A DNA stretch of 64,000 nt from positions 22,541 to 86,540 of the forward strand of contig CALHWE010000017.1 in assembly GCA_938036785.1 (NCBI GenBank), in the 5' to 3' direction. The notes under the pieces were generated by a model. That model ran no database searches, was not told where the DNA came from, and worked only from the letters and a program-made list of their open reading frames with translations. Shown here one piece after another: positions 1 through 8,947 of the stretch (the first letter of the stretch is position 1; each line of letters begins with the position of its first letter). Origin of the DNA: an uncultured Candidatus Saccharibacteria bacterium (GTDB lineage: Bacteria > Patescibacteriota > Saccharimonadia > Saccharimonadales > Saccharimonadaceae). Both the position numbers and the translations under genes were made by a program.

Positions 1-3000
1 ACGATCATGCCGCTGTCGCAACAAGCGGACGAAGCAGAGCCAGCAGGGGAGTCATATGAGCCAGTTGAGCCTGAGCCAGCTGTTGACCGTGCCCGAGCGC
101 TGTCGGAGTCGGTCGTTGCATCAGAACGCGAACCGGCATCGATGCCTGCTAATCTAGAGCAAACTGATGCGGTGGATGATGCAGAATCAACTCAAGCGAC
201 CTCTGTTGATACAGCAACACCAATGCAGACGACGACAGATGGCATGTCATCTCAATCTCAGCCTGCAGCAGTTGTGACGGTTGACCCTGACGATATTATT
301 ACTCCCGCGAGTGACGATGATGACGAGAGTGACGATGCGTATGCCGATCGAGCGCAGTTCTTTGGCCGGTCGGCAGCACGGCCGTTCTTTGCGCCACCTC
401 GTGCAGTAACGCCAGTGGATGATGTATCGTCCACAACAGGTTCAGACGTGTCAGCTCCTATAGCGGAGACAGATAACACTGCGCCATCAGCCCAGAGTGA
501 TGGAGCAGTGAGTGACGAAACATCTGCTGTGGCTACAGAGGAAGAAGCGCCAGCGACAATTGAGCAAGTTGAGTCGGAGACGCCAACGATGCCGTATCAG
601 TTTGCGGGCGAAGACGCTGAGAGCGATGATGACGACGATGAAGCACTTGTCCGCCACCTCAATGAGGTGAACCGCGCACAAGATGATGAGACTGAGCCAG
701 CGCAAACATCTGTCGTTGATGATCTTGATGATGCATTTGCTCCGCAACCACTCATTATTCCGCCGCCAAAAGAGGAGGAGAGTGATACGTCGCTGCCCTC
801 TGCGGAGACGGTAGTAGAGCCAACGGATGATACGCATACTGCTGATGATGTACCAGCAGCTACACTGCAGGATGAGCCTGATGATATAACCAACACGAGC
901 AGCACTGATGACGCTGGCGATGATCACTTGCTCTATGCGCCAGAAACACCAGCAAACACAGATGTGTCAGCGGTGTTGAGCAGTAGCAATACTTCTGATA
1001 CCGAGACAGTGCAGCCGCTAAACCAGTCGCTCAACGAGCCAGCTTGGCCCGAGTTGCAATACGATGAGCCGGATGATACGCCAGACGTGCAAGCCCTTGA
1101 TACGGACCAGGCTGCATCTGCGTGGCCAGAGGTAATGGTAGAAAATACGAGTGCTGTGGACGATAGCCAGACGGCGGCCCAAGCAGCTGACGTGAGTGTG
1201 CCAAGCGAGTATGAATCGTTTGATGGTGAGAGTAGCCCCTGGACTGAGCCCACCACTGCGCCACCTCAATCGCAGGCAGGCGATATCGCTCCTGCAGAGT
1301 TGTTGACGGCTGAGCACACTATGCCTGATGTGGGAGCGGACAATGACAGCCCATTGCCACAGCCAGAGGAGGTGCTTGCTGAGGACACTATGCCAGAAGC
1401 TCGCGTCGATCGCCCATTGCCACTCCTTAGTACGTATAATGAGCACCGGGCAGCCCCTGAGCCACACTTTGATGCTCTACCGTTGTCTGATTCGCAAGAG
1501 GAAGCGAACGCTGTTGATGCAACCGATGCCGCTCAGAATACGAATGATATTGCGCAAGGCACGACAGATATGCAATTGCCGGATACTCCTGATGACCAAG
1601 CAGAGCAACCCTATGCACCCGCTGCACCACTGTTTGCACCAGCTGATGATGTTGTAGCCAAGGCGCAGCAGATTATTGCTGCTCGCCCTGAGGTGCCCAC
1701 CAATGATACACCAACACTTCCGCAAGAAGAGGAGGATACGCCAAAGAGTGCGCCCGATGTCGTGCCAATTACGCTTTCTCAGTCAGTCGACCAACAGACT
1801 GAGCCATCGGTTGCCGATGCGTCAGCTGTGCATACCGCAGACGAGACAACACCAACTGAGCCAAGTGATGATCAAGCAGCTGCTCCAGCTATACAGCGTC
1901 CGCGTGGTCGCTTTATGGATATCGTGGGTGGCGCAGCTCCGGTTGCTGCAGCTGCCCAAACGGTTCGCCCACGGGTGCGCCGCCAAGGTGCGGTGGTTGA
2001 GCCATTGACAAATAGCGCACCAGTGGTTGGCATGGATATTCGCCCTGCGCCTGGCCATGAGCCAGCGCAGCATCACGCAGGAGTAGCGCAGAGTACTCCT
2101 CCGGCAGGTGATGAGGTTAAAGCATCCGATGTAGTAACGCCTGATGGGACACCATCCGCAGAGACACTCGACCTCCAGCCTGGTGACGAAAAGCCGCTTG
2201 GCTACACACCATTCTTGCCCGATGCTGAGACGAAGGTCGATAAGCGCCCACTGGGTGGTGCTGATACGCTAGTGGGTGATGCGCCAACATTGGCCGATAC
2301 TGCTCCGATGGGGATGTATCATGATGAGCCTGGTACATTTGGCATGGCTCCAGCTGATAATAACGAGCCAGTGGTACCGTCGCATCTTTTTGCGCCGCAT
2401 GATGAGCATGCCTCGGCTGAGCAATTCATTGATGCGCTGACAGACACGAGCGAGAATGCGCCATCACTCTATCCGGCCGATCACTACCCACTACCCGAGC
2501 AAGACACACCAGAAGCTGCTCTGCCACATGATGACACCACATATCAGCTAGAGGATCACTACGGTGCTGACCAGTCACTCTACCCAGATGAGCCAGCTGA
2601 CTCTCATGAGGTATCGGCTGATGGAGCAGGACCGCAGTTTGCAGAAGATGAGATTGACCTGAGTTTGCCTGTGCCTGGCCCTGGTGAGCCAGATATCGAC
2701 TACTACGGTGAAGCCGAGCGAGTCGAAGCCGAGCCAATGACAGCAGCGACTGAGTGGGATGATGAGCCAGATGTGAGCGACCAAGCACACGTCAATACCA
2801 TCGAGGAAGCGGCTGCCACCACCCAAAACGGTGACACTGCGCTCGCTCTCCACCAAGCACTCCAGGAAGAGAACGAAGGTAATGTGGTCGCACCAATCTA
2901 CAGTGCTGAAGAATTTACTCGCGCACCAAAGAAGTCGCGCCGCCGTCCCGAACAAGCTGCTGGCTGGATTTGGCTGCTGTGGATCGTCATGCTGTTAGCG

Positions 3001-3045
3001 CTTGGTGCTGGTCTTGGCGCGGTCTATTATACACTCTTTGGCTAG
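1..3045 (+). CDS. Large acidic low-complexity protein with C-terminal membrane anchor (5' partial)
   Basis: I do not recognise a family. The frame is open to the left edge, so the true start may lie outside the window; the first ATG is at 7. About 970 residues are rich in Asp, Glu, Ala, Pro, Thr and Ser with no predicted fold, which suggests an intrinsically disordered chain. The last ~35 residues switch to a basic patch (KKSRRRPEQ) followed by one hydrophobic segment (WIWLLWIVMLLALGAGLG) that ends almost at the stop. By the positive-inside rule this is a tail anchor, with the acidic bulk in the cytoplasm. Repeated short motifs such as DDEP, EPAD and YPAD/YPDE recur, but no strict tandem unit is visible. 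It ends 35 nt before the helicase gene, which has its own promoter. Confidence 0.75.
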   Translation, partial: TIMPLSQQADEAEPAGESYEPVEPEPAVDRARALSESVVASEREPASMPANLEQTDAVDDAESTQATSVDTATPMQTTTDGMSSQSQPAAVVTVDPDDIITPASDDDDESDDAYADRAQFFGRSAARPFFAPPRAVTPVDDVSSTTGSDVSAPIAETDNTAPSAQSDGAVSDETSAVATEEEAPATIEQVESETPTMPYQFAGEDAESDDDDDEALVRHLNEVNRAQDDETEPAQTSVVDDLDDAFAPQPLIIPPPKEEESDTSLPSAETVVEPTDDTHTADDVPAATLQDEPDDITNTSSTDDAGDDHLLYAPETPANTDVSAVLSSSNTSDTETVQPLNQSLNEPAWPELQYDEPDDTPDVQALDTDQAASAWPEVMVENTSAVDDSQTAAQAADVSVPSEYESFDGESSPWTEPTTAPPQSQAGDIAPAELLTAEHTMPDVGADNDSPLPQPEEVLAEDTMPEARVDRPLPLLSTYNEHRAAPEPHFDALPLSDSQEEANAVDATDAAQNTNDIAQGTTDMQLPDTPDDQAEQPYAPAAPLFAPADDVVAKAQQIIAARPEVPTNDTPTLPQEEEDTPKSAPDVVPITLSQSVDQQTEPSVADASAVHTADETTPTEPSDDQAAAPAIQRPRGRFMDIVGGAAPVAAAAQTVRPRVRRQGAVVEPLTNSAPVVGMDIRPAPGHEPAQHHAGVAQSTPPAGDEVKASDVVTPDGTPSAETLDLQPGDEKPLGYTPFLPDAETKVDKRPLGGADTLVGDAPTLADTAPMGMYHDEPGTFGMAPADNNEPVVPSHLFAPHDEHASAEQFIDALTDTSENAPSLYPADHYPLPEQDTPEAALPHDDTTYQLEDHYGADQSLYPDEPADSHEVSADGAGPQFAEDEIDLSLPVPGPGEPDIDYYGEAERVEAEPMTAATEWDDEPDVSDQAHVNTIEEAAATTQNGDTALALHQALQEENEGNVVAPIYSAEEFTRAPKKSRRRPEQAAGWIWLLWIVMLLALGAGLGAVYYTLFG

Positions 3046-3066
3046 CGCCAGTGTGGCGGCATCCGG

Positions 3067-3072
3067 TATAAT
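3067..3072 (+). promoter_or_regulatory. -10 box of leaderless promoter for the helicase
   Basis: TATAAT ends 8 nt before the ATG at 3081, so transcription should begin at or next to the start codon. Confidence 0.65.
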
Positions 3073-3080
3073 AGGCTACT

Positions 3081-5228
3081 ATGGATATACTCGATGGATT
3101 GAATGACGCCCAGTGTTCGGCAGTGGTCGCATCTGATGGCCCGGTCCTAATTCTTGCAGGGGCGGGCAGTGGCAAGACAAAAACGCTCACACACCGCATT
3201 GCTTACCTCCTAACCGAGCAGAGCGTCTGGCCGAATGAAATCTTGGCTGTTACTTTTACCAATAAAGCAGCCCGCGAAATGCGTCAGCGTCTTTGGCAGA
3301 TTGCCGGGCCTACCCAAGCAAGCTCTTCTCACACACCGCCAACCGACCAACCGCCTCGCTCCTTTATGCCGTGGATGGGGACATTCCATGGTATTTGTGT
3401 GCGGATCTTGCGGCGTGATGGTGCGGCTGTCAGCATTCCATCTAATTTCGTGATTTATGACGAAGACGACCGTCAAGGGCTCATCAAACAAGCGATGAAG
3501 CAGCTCTCCATTGGTACGGACAGGCTTAAACCGCGTGCTGCCAGTGCAGCAATTAGCAAAGCCAAGAATCAACTCCTCTCGCCCAGTGACTATGCGGCTA
3601 GTGCGCGGTTTCCCTTCCAGCAGGCAGTGGCAGAGATCTACCAGCTGTATGAGCAGCTGCTGGCTGATGCAGGTGCGCTCGATTTTGATGACCTCTTGCT
3701 CGAGACAGTGCGTCTCCTACGCGACCACTCAGCGGTGCGTCAGCGCTACCAGACGCAGTTTAAGCATATTCTCGTTGACGAATATCAGGACACAAATGCT
3801 GCGCAGTATCAGATCATCAAGCTGCTAGTCAACTCACAGCGCAATATCTGCGTGGTGGGGGATGACTGGCAGTCGATCTATAGCTGGCGTGGCGCAGATT
3901 TTACGAATATTCTCAACTTCGAGCGCGATTTCCCAGGGGCGCTGGTGGTGAAGCTCGAGCAAAATTATCGCTCGACAGGGGCCATTCTCGAAGCTGCTGG
4001 CAATGTGATTAACAAAAATCAGCAGCGGACGGATAAAACCCTCTGGACGGCAGCAGGCCCAGGCGCACCAGTGCAAGTACAAGCTGCCTATGATGAGGCA
4101 GAGGAGGCATATACCATTGCGAGTCAGATTGCTACGCAGGTGGCGACTGGTGAGCGCGACTATAGCGACTTTGCTGTCTTGTATCGCACCAACGCCCAGA
4201 GCTATGCCTTTGAGCGGGCCTTCAATCAACAGCGTGTGCCATACCAGTTGGTTGGTGGGGTGCGATTTTATGACCGTAAGGAGATTAAGGATATCTTGGC
4301 CTATCTGCGTCTTATCTACCAGCCAAATGACCGTGTGAGCTTTAGCCGGATTGCCAATGTACCAACGCGGGGGATTGGAGCAACGAGCCTGGAGAAGTTC
4401 CTCATCTGGCAGAGTACCAGTGGGCTCGATATCATTAGTGCACTGGTTAATGCCAGCCAGGCAGCGACACTGACGAAGCGGGCGCAGACTATCCTGACGC
4501 AGCTGGGCCAGTTGTTACGCGGCTTCCAAGCGCAGGTTGAGGCCGCGGCTGATCCAAGTCAACTGATTGATGATGTGATTACTAAGACGGGCTACCGCAA
4601 TTATATCCTCGATGGCTCGCCTCAGGCTGATGATCGCGAGGCTAACCTCAGTGCATTATTGTCTGACGCGCGGGCCTTTGCTAGCATGTCAGACTTTCTT
4701 GAAGAAGTTGCGCTTATGTCTTCGGTCGACCAAGCGACGGGTGCGCACAGCGTGACGCTTATGACGCTCCACGCCGCCAAGGGGTTGGAGTTTCCGGTGG
4801 TGTATATGGTGGGGCTTGAGGATGGCCTATTTCCCAGTGCCAGGGCACTCGAGGAGGGGCCAGCCGCACTCGAAGAGGAGCGTCGTCTCTGTTATGTGGG
4901 GATGACACGCGCTCGGCAGGAGCTCTATATGAGCTATGCGCAGAGCCGCTTGCAATTTGGTAGCCGCAGCTACAACAGCCCATCACGCTTTCTTGACGAT
5001 ATGGGCATGAGCCTGTCGATGGTGCATACCGAACCAGCTACACCAGTGTACGACGACGCGTTGGATGAGGTCATGCCGTATGAGGTTGGCGATATGGTAC
5101 GGTCGCTCCAGTTTGGCGATGGTGAGGTGATCGACATCGATGGCATGGCAGTGAGTGTGCGCTTCGCAAATGGCTCTACCAAGAAGCTCAATGTGCAATA
5201 TGCTCGCCTTGAGAAAATTACTCCCTAG
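3081..5228 (+). CDS. pcrA: ATP-dependent DNA helicase, PcrA/UvrD family (SF1A)
   Basis: A 3'-5' DNA helicase for nucleotide excision/mismatch repair and clearance of replication-blocking filaments. Visible SF1A motifs in order: Walker A GAGSGKT at residues 27-33, TFTNKAAREM (Ia), GTFHG, DEYQDTN (Walker B), GDDWQSIYSWRGA (III), QNYRS (IV), TLHAAKGLEFPVVY (V) and VGMTRAR (VI). The last ~55 residues (from about GDMVRSLQFGDGEV) match the Tudor-like C-terminal domain that contacts RNA polymerase in PcrA/UvrD. At 715 aa it is full length. The ATG follows a TATAAT at leaderless spacing. Rep is a less likely alternative because of the C-terminal domain. Confidence 0.95.
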   Translation: MDILDGLNDAQCSAVVASDGPVLILAGAGSGKTKTLTHRIAYLLTEQSVWPNEILAVTFTNKAAREMRQRLWQIAGPTQASSSHTPPTDQPPRSFMPWMGTFHGICVRILRRDGAAVSIPSNFVIYDEDDRQGLIKQAMKQLSIGTDRLKPRAASAAISKAKNQLLSPSDYAASARFPFQQAVAEIYQLYEQLLADAGALDFDDLLLETVRLLRDHSAVRQRYQTQFKHILVDEYQDTNAAQYQIIKLLVNSQRNICVVGDDWQSIYSWRGADFTNILNFERDFPGALVVKLEQNYRSTGAILEAAGNVINKNQQRTDKTLWTAAGPGAPVQVQAAYDEAEEAYTIASQIATQVATGERDYSDFAVLYRTNAQSYAFERAFNQQRVPYQLVGGVRFYDRKEIKDILAYLRLIYQPNDRVSFSRIANVPTRGIGATSLEKFLIWQSTSGLDIISALVNASQAATLTKRAQTILTQLGQLLRGFQAQVEAAADPSQLIDDVITKTGYRNYILDGSPQADDREANLSALLSDARAFASMSDFLEEVALMSSVDQATGAHSVTLMTLHAAKGLEFPVVYMVGLEDGLFPSARALEEGPAALEEERRLCYVGMTRARQELYMSYAQSRLQFGSRSYNSPSRFLDDMGMSLSMVHTEPATPVYDDALDEVMPYEVGDMVRSLQFGDGEVIDIDGMAVSVRFANGSTKKLNVQYARLEKITP

Positions 5229-5255
5229 AACTACCCGCCATCGGCCAAAAAATGC

Positions 5256-5261
5256 TATACT
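5256..5261 (+). promoter_or_regulatory. -10 box of leaderless promoter for the Mur ligase
   Basis: TGCTATACT, an extended -10, ends 6 nt before the ATG at 5268. No Shine-Dalgarno sequence fits in the remaining A-run. Confidence 0.65.
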
Positions 5262-5267
5262 AAAAAA

Positions 5268-6563
5268 ATGAAAAACACACTTGTAAAGCAGCTGCGCCGC
5301 CTCTTGCCCGCAGCGATGATCCACACTCTTGAAGAAGCATATCGGCGGAGCCGTATTGCCCTGGTAGCGGCCCGCTATGGCAACCCGGCTAAGCATCTGC
5401 GCGTTATCGCCGTGACGGGTACGAATGGTAAAACGACCACCGTTAACTATATCAATGAAATCCTTAAGGCGAGTGGCCGCCACACAGCAATGTTCTCCAC
5501 GGCACTAATCGAGGTGGCAGGTCAGCGCCAGCTCAACGACCTCAATGCGACAGTCGGCTCTACCGCGCGGATGCAACAGTTCTTTGCCGAGGCTAAGCGA
5601 GCCAATGTGGACTTTGTTGTGTTAGAAATTACCAGTCACGCACTTGATCAACATAAGCTTGATGGTGTGCCAATTGAAGTTGCAGTCATGACTAACCTCA
5701 CTCAAGACCACCTCGACTACCACAAAACGATGGAGCGCTATGCCGCCGCCAAAGGCAAACTCTTTGCCCGGAAGCCGCGCTTTATTGTGCTCAATCGTGA
5801 TGACGAATGGTTTCCATTCTTTGATAAATACACAGCGCGTGAGCAGAAGATTACTTATGGTCAAGATGCAGCTGCCACAGCTCGGATTACGCAGGCAGCG
5901 ACTCGTAAAGCGGGTGGTAGCGCAACGGTGCTTCTTGGTGATGCAACAAAGCTACCACTGACAACACATCTTCCGGGGATATTTAATATTTACAACATGA
6001 CAGCTGCAGCGGCAGCTTGCCAGCTACTAGGCGTAGCACCAGCGGACATTGCTCAGGGCGTGGCTAACCTAACTGGCGTGCCAGGGCGCTTCGAGCGTGT
6101 ACCGGTGGATACACCATACGATGTGGTAGTCGATTATGCCCACACCCCTGATGCACTTGAGAAGCTACTGACCTCAGCACGAGCCATCACCAAGCAGCGT
6201 ATCATCTTGGTCTTTGGCGCGACGGGCGATCGCGACAAGGCGAAGCGGCCCATCATGGGTGAGATTGCTGCTCGCCTGGCTGACCAGATCATCGTTACCG
6301 ACGAAGAGAGTTATAACGAAGAGCCAGCTGGCATCCGCCAGGCAATCCTGCGCGGCATTCACCAGGCTGGTGGGGCAAACCACACCAACGAGATTGCCGA
6401 CCGGCGCGAGGCTATTACCCAGGCGCTAGCTATTGCTCAGGCGGGCGATACCATTCTTATCACTGGTATGGGCCACGAGCAATTCCGTATCATTAATGGC
6501 CAGCGCCAACCATGGAATGACGCGGCAGTGGTGCGAAGTTTGGTTGCTGAGCATAAGCAGTAG
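5268..6563 (+). CDS. murE: MurE-like UDP-MurNAc-dipeptide/tripeptide ligase
   Basis: Mur ligase that adds the third amino acid of the peptidoglycan stem. The ATP-binding loop GTNGKTTT is at residues 51-58, NLTQDHLDYH and a carbamylated-Lys candidate (YAAAKGKLF) follow, and the C-terminal domain has DYAHTPDALEKLL and GATGDRDKAKRP. The N-terminal UDP-binding domain is only ~45 residues, against ~90-100 in typical MurE. The DNPR motif that selects meso-diaminopimelate is absent; the equivalent stretch reads TDEESYNEEP. Specificity is therefore not meso-DAP by motif and may be Lys or another residue (inference). The family assignment is firm, the exact substrate is not. Confidence 0.87.
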   Translation: MKNTLVKQLRRLLPAAMIHTLEEAYRRSRIALVAARYGNPAKHLRVIAVTGTNGKTTTVNYINEILKASGRHTAMFSTALIEVAGQRQLNDLNATVGSTARMQQFFAEAKRANVDFVVLEITSHALDQHKLDGVPIEVAVMTNLTQDHLDYHKTMERYAAAKGKLFARKPRFIVLNRDDEWFPFFDKYTAREQKITYGQDAAATARITQAATRKAGGSATVLLGDATKLPLTTHLPGIFNIYNMTAAAAACQLLGVAPADIAQGVANLTGVPGRFERVPVDTPYDVVVDYAHTPDALEKLLTSARAITKQRIILVFGATGDRDKAKRPIMGEIAARLADQIIVTDEESYNEEPAGIRQAILRGIHQAGGANHTNEIADRREAITQALAIAQAGDTILITGMGHEQFRIINGQRQPWNDAAVVRSLVAEHKQ

Positions 6564-6642
6564 TGGCATCTTTACCCCTGATATGACGAGGATTCAAGGA
6601 GAGCTTTTGTAGGCTATCCACTAGCTTTTTTACCCTCATTTT

Positions 6643-6650
6643 GCTATACT
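6643..6650 (+). promoter_or_regulatory. Extended -10 upstream of the Rpf gene
   Basis: TGCTATACT at 6642-6650. It overlaps a possible TTG start at 6641, which rules that start out. A second AT-rich hexamer, TATATT at 6662-6667, lies closer to the ATG at 6680. Confidence 0.5.
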
Positions 6651-6679
6651 ACATCGTAGCGTATATTGCTACGCAGATT

Positions 6680-7849
6680 ATGATACAGTCTATTCCATTT
6701 TTGAAATTTCTCTCGCCACGCAATCTTGCTATCGCTGGTATGGTTGCATTGGTTGGTATTGGTCTATGGCGGATTCCGTCCGTCCATGCAGCGTCGCGCC
6801 AGCCAGGTAGTGGTGAGCATATTATCACATTGCACGAAGGCACGGCCAAGCGCGGGTTCTACACTAAGGCAACTACCTTGCGTGATGCGTTGCGTGAGGC
6901 AAATGTGCGACTTGATGACAAAGACCGCACCGAGCCTGAGCTTGATACACCACTAGAGAGTGCCTCGTACGAAGTAAATATCTATCGAGCGCGACCAGTG
7001 GTGATTCGCGATGGTGGGGCAGATACGAAGCTTATTACCGCTTATCGCACAGGCAAGCAGATTGCAGAGCAGGCGGGTATTCCACTGCACGATGAAGACC
7101 AAGCGGTGCTGGCTCGCTCGCGCGATATCATTGCTGATGGGGCGGCAGAGGTGATGACAATCCGCCGCGCAACGCCCTTTACGCTCGTATTTTATGGCAA
7201 AACCATCCAGGCATATACGATGGAGAAGACGGTCGGTGCAATGCTTAAGGCTAAGAAAATCACTCTAGGCGCTGATGATACACTATCAGTGCCGGCTAGC
7301 GTACCACTGACAGCTGGTATGACGGTAGAGCTCTGGCGTAATGGCAAGCAGACGGTGACAGTAGAGGAGGAAGTTGACTTCAAAACAGAGGAGATTAAAG
7401 ACGCCGACCGCGAACATGGTAAGAAGGAAGTCAAGACCGAGGGCAAAAAAGGCAAGAAGGCCGTGACGTACGAGATTATTATGAAGAATGGCCGCGAAGA
7501 GTCGCGCAAGCAGCTCAGCAGTGTGGTAACGCAAGAGCCAGTCAACCGGGTCGAGATCGTTGGGACGAAGAAGAAGTCGGTCGATACCACCTTTAGCGGT
7601 GATTTTGCAGGGGCACTAGCAAAACTACGTAGCTGTGAAGGAGGCTATACTTCCAACACTGGCAATGGTTACTACGGTGCGTACCAATTTGACATCAAGA
7701 CCTGGGGTGGCTTTGGTGGCTATGCCAATGCAGCACAGGCGCCACCAGAGGTCCAAGACCAAAAAGCTTGGGAAACGTACCAGCGTCGTGGTTGGCAACC
7801 CTGGCCAACGTGTAAGAATAAGATGGGGCTGCAAGACATCTACCGCTAG
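6680..7849 (+). CDS. Secreted resuscitation-promoting factor: DUF348-G5-transglycosylase
   Basis: Predicted peptidoglycan-cleaving muralytic enzyme. From the ATG at 6680 the order is: N-terminal hydrophobic signal/anchor (LAIAGMVALVGIGL, then VHAAS); two or three DUF348 (YabE-type) repeats; a G5-like segment (EEEVDFKTEEI); a Lys-rich linker; and a C-terminal Rpf/transglycosylase domain from about residue 310. The Rpf domain shows SCEGGYTSNTGNGYYGAYQF, with the catalytic Glu of the C-E-x-G motif at about residue 320, and a second Cys near the end (WPTCKNK) as in Rpf disulphides. The next gene, 21 nt downstream, has the same N-terminal architecture but a different catalytic end, so the two probably form an operon. 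Confidence 0.88.
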   Translation: MIQSIPFLKFLSPRNLAIAGMVALVGIGLWRIPSVHAASRQPGSGEHIITLHEGTAKRGFYTKATTLRDALREANVRLDDKDRTEPELDTPLESASYEVNIYRARPVVIRDGGADTKLITAYRTGKQIAEQAGIPLHDEDQAVLARSRDIIADGAAEVMTIRRATPFTLVFYGKTIQAYTMEKTVGAMLKAKKITLGADDTLSVPASVPLTAGMTVELWRNGKQTVTVEEEVDFKTEEIKDADREHGKKEVKTEGKKGKKAVTYEIIMKNGREESRKQLSSVVTQEPVNRVEIVGTKKKSVDTTFSGDFAGALAKLRSCEGGYTSNTGNGYYGAYQFDIKTWGGFGGYANAAQAPPEVQDQKAWETYQRRGWQPWPTCKNKMGLQDIYR

Positions 7850-7870
7850 CAGCCTAGCTAAGAGAGTGAG

Positions 7871-8917
7871 ATGATTACGAAGAGCCTCTATCGTCTGTGG
7901 CAGCATCGTCAACCAATGATTGCCTGCTTGCTGGGGCTGAGTGTCATAAGCGGCCTTGTTGTGGCAAGCTATGCTTCGGCCCAGAGCCCAGCAGCGGTGC
8001 CAGCTCGACTGGTTACTGTAGTAGAGAATGGTCGAGAGCGTGCTGTGTACTCGACTGCTTCGTCTGTGCGGGAGCTCATCGCTACCTCGGGTATGAAGAT
8101 CGATACCTCGCATGATTCCGTCTCTCCCCACCTTGATGCGTCGCTTACGCAAGCAGCACCAACAGTGACAATCCAGCGCGCTCGGTTAGTCACTGTGATA
8201 GATGGTAAGAAACGTTCTCGTGTGCTCACCGCAGCACAGACGCCGCAGGATATTGCTAAGGCAGCTGGTATGGTACTCTACCGCGAGGATAGAGTCAGCT
8301 TCCAGACACCTGGCAACGTTGCACTGGACGGGCCAAGTGAGATGATGACCATCCATCGCGCACCAACACATACGGTGACGGCGGAGGAGCCGATTGCATT
8401 TGCGACCGAGACGATCAAAGACAAGCAGCAGTTCATCGGTAGCAAAACAATCAAGCGAGCTGGCCAGCCAGGCATTCGCCGCTTGACTTATACAGTCGAG
8501 ATGAAGGATGGTGCTGAAGTGCAACGCCGCCTAGCAGCGCAAACAGTGGTAAAGCAGCCGACTGCGCAAATAGAAGTAGTTGGGACCAAGCCCAAGAATC
8601 CATTGACGAAGAGCAAGGGTGCGCATCACTTTACTGACAGCAAAGGGGTGAGGCACCGCGAGACATACTACGATTTGCCGATGAACGTAGCCATGCACAA
8701 CTGTGGTGGTGGCACCTACACCATTCGTGGTGATGGGGCTAAGGTTGATAAAGACGGCTACATTCTCGTGGCGGCGAATTATAGCAACTACCCACGCTGC
8801 TCGGTGGTTGAAACAAGCATGGGCCCAGGCAAAGTGTACGATACCGGTAGCTTTGCTACTAAGCATCCGCATGGCTTTGACCTCGCGACGGACTGGACGA
8901 AGGCGGACGGCAAGTAG
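7871..8917 (+). CDS. Secreted DUF348-G5 protein with C-terminal 3D-like domain
   Basis: A cell-wall enzyme resembling YabE/YocH-type proteins. It has a signal peptide (LLGLSVISGLVVASYASAQ), two DUF348 repeats (for example RLVTVVENGRERAVYSTA), a G5-like block (EEPIAFATETIKDKQQFIG) and a VVGTKPKNP linker. The C-terminal ~95 residues fit the 3D double-psi-beta-barrel fold: KVYDTGSFATKHPHGFDLATDW corresponds to the Asp-Thr-Gly and final Asp region of 3D domains. Family knowledge suggests lytic transglycosylase activity; I cannot confirm all three Asp from sequence alone. It is a paralogue of the preceding Rpf gene over the N-terminal ~230 residues. Confidence 0.8.
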   Translation: MITKSLYRLWQHRQPMIACLLGLSVISGLVVASYASAQSPAAVPARLVTVVENGRERAVYSTASSVRELIATSGMKIDTSHDSVSPHLDASLTQAAPTVTIQRARLVTVIDGKKRSRVLTAAQTPQDIAKAAGMVLYREDRVSFQTPGNVALDGPSEMMTIHRAPTHTVTAEEPIAFATETIKDKQQFIGSKTIKRAGQPGIRRLTYTVEMKDGAEVQRRLAAQTVVKQPTAQIEVVGTKPKNPLTKSKGAHHFTDSKGVRHRETYYDLPMNVAMHNCGGGTYTIRGDGAKVDKDGYILVAANYSNYPRCSVVETSMGPGKVYDTGSFATKHPHGFDLATDWTKADGK

Positions 8918-8947
8918 ATACCGATACCGCGTAGAATCCTGATATAT

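Noticed and set aside
6641..6679. Upstream TTG start for the Rpf gene
   Set aside because: The TTG lies in the TGCTATACT -10 box; ATG 6680 begins a proper signal peptide.
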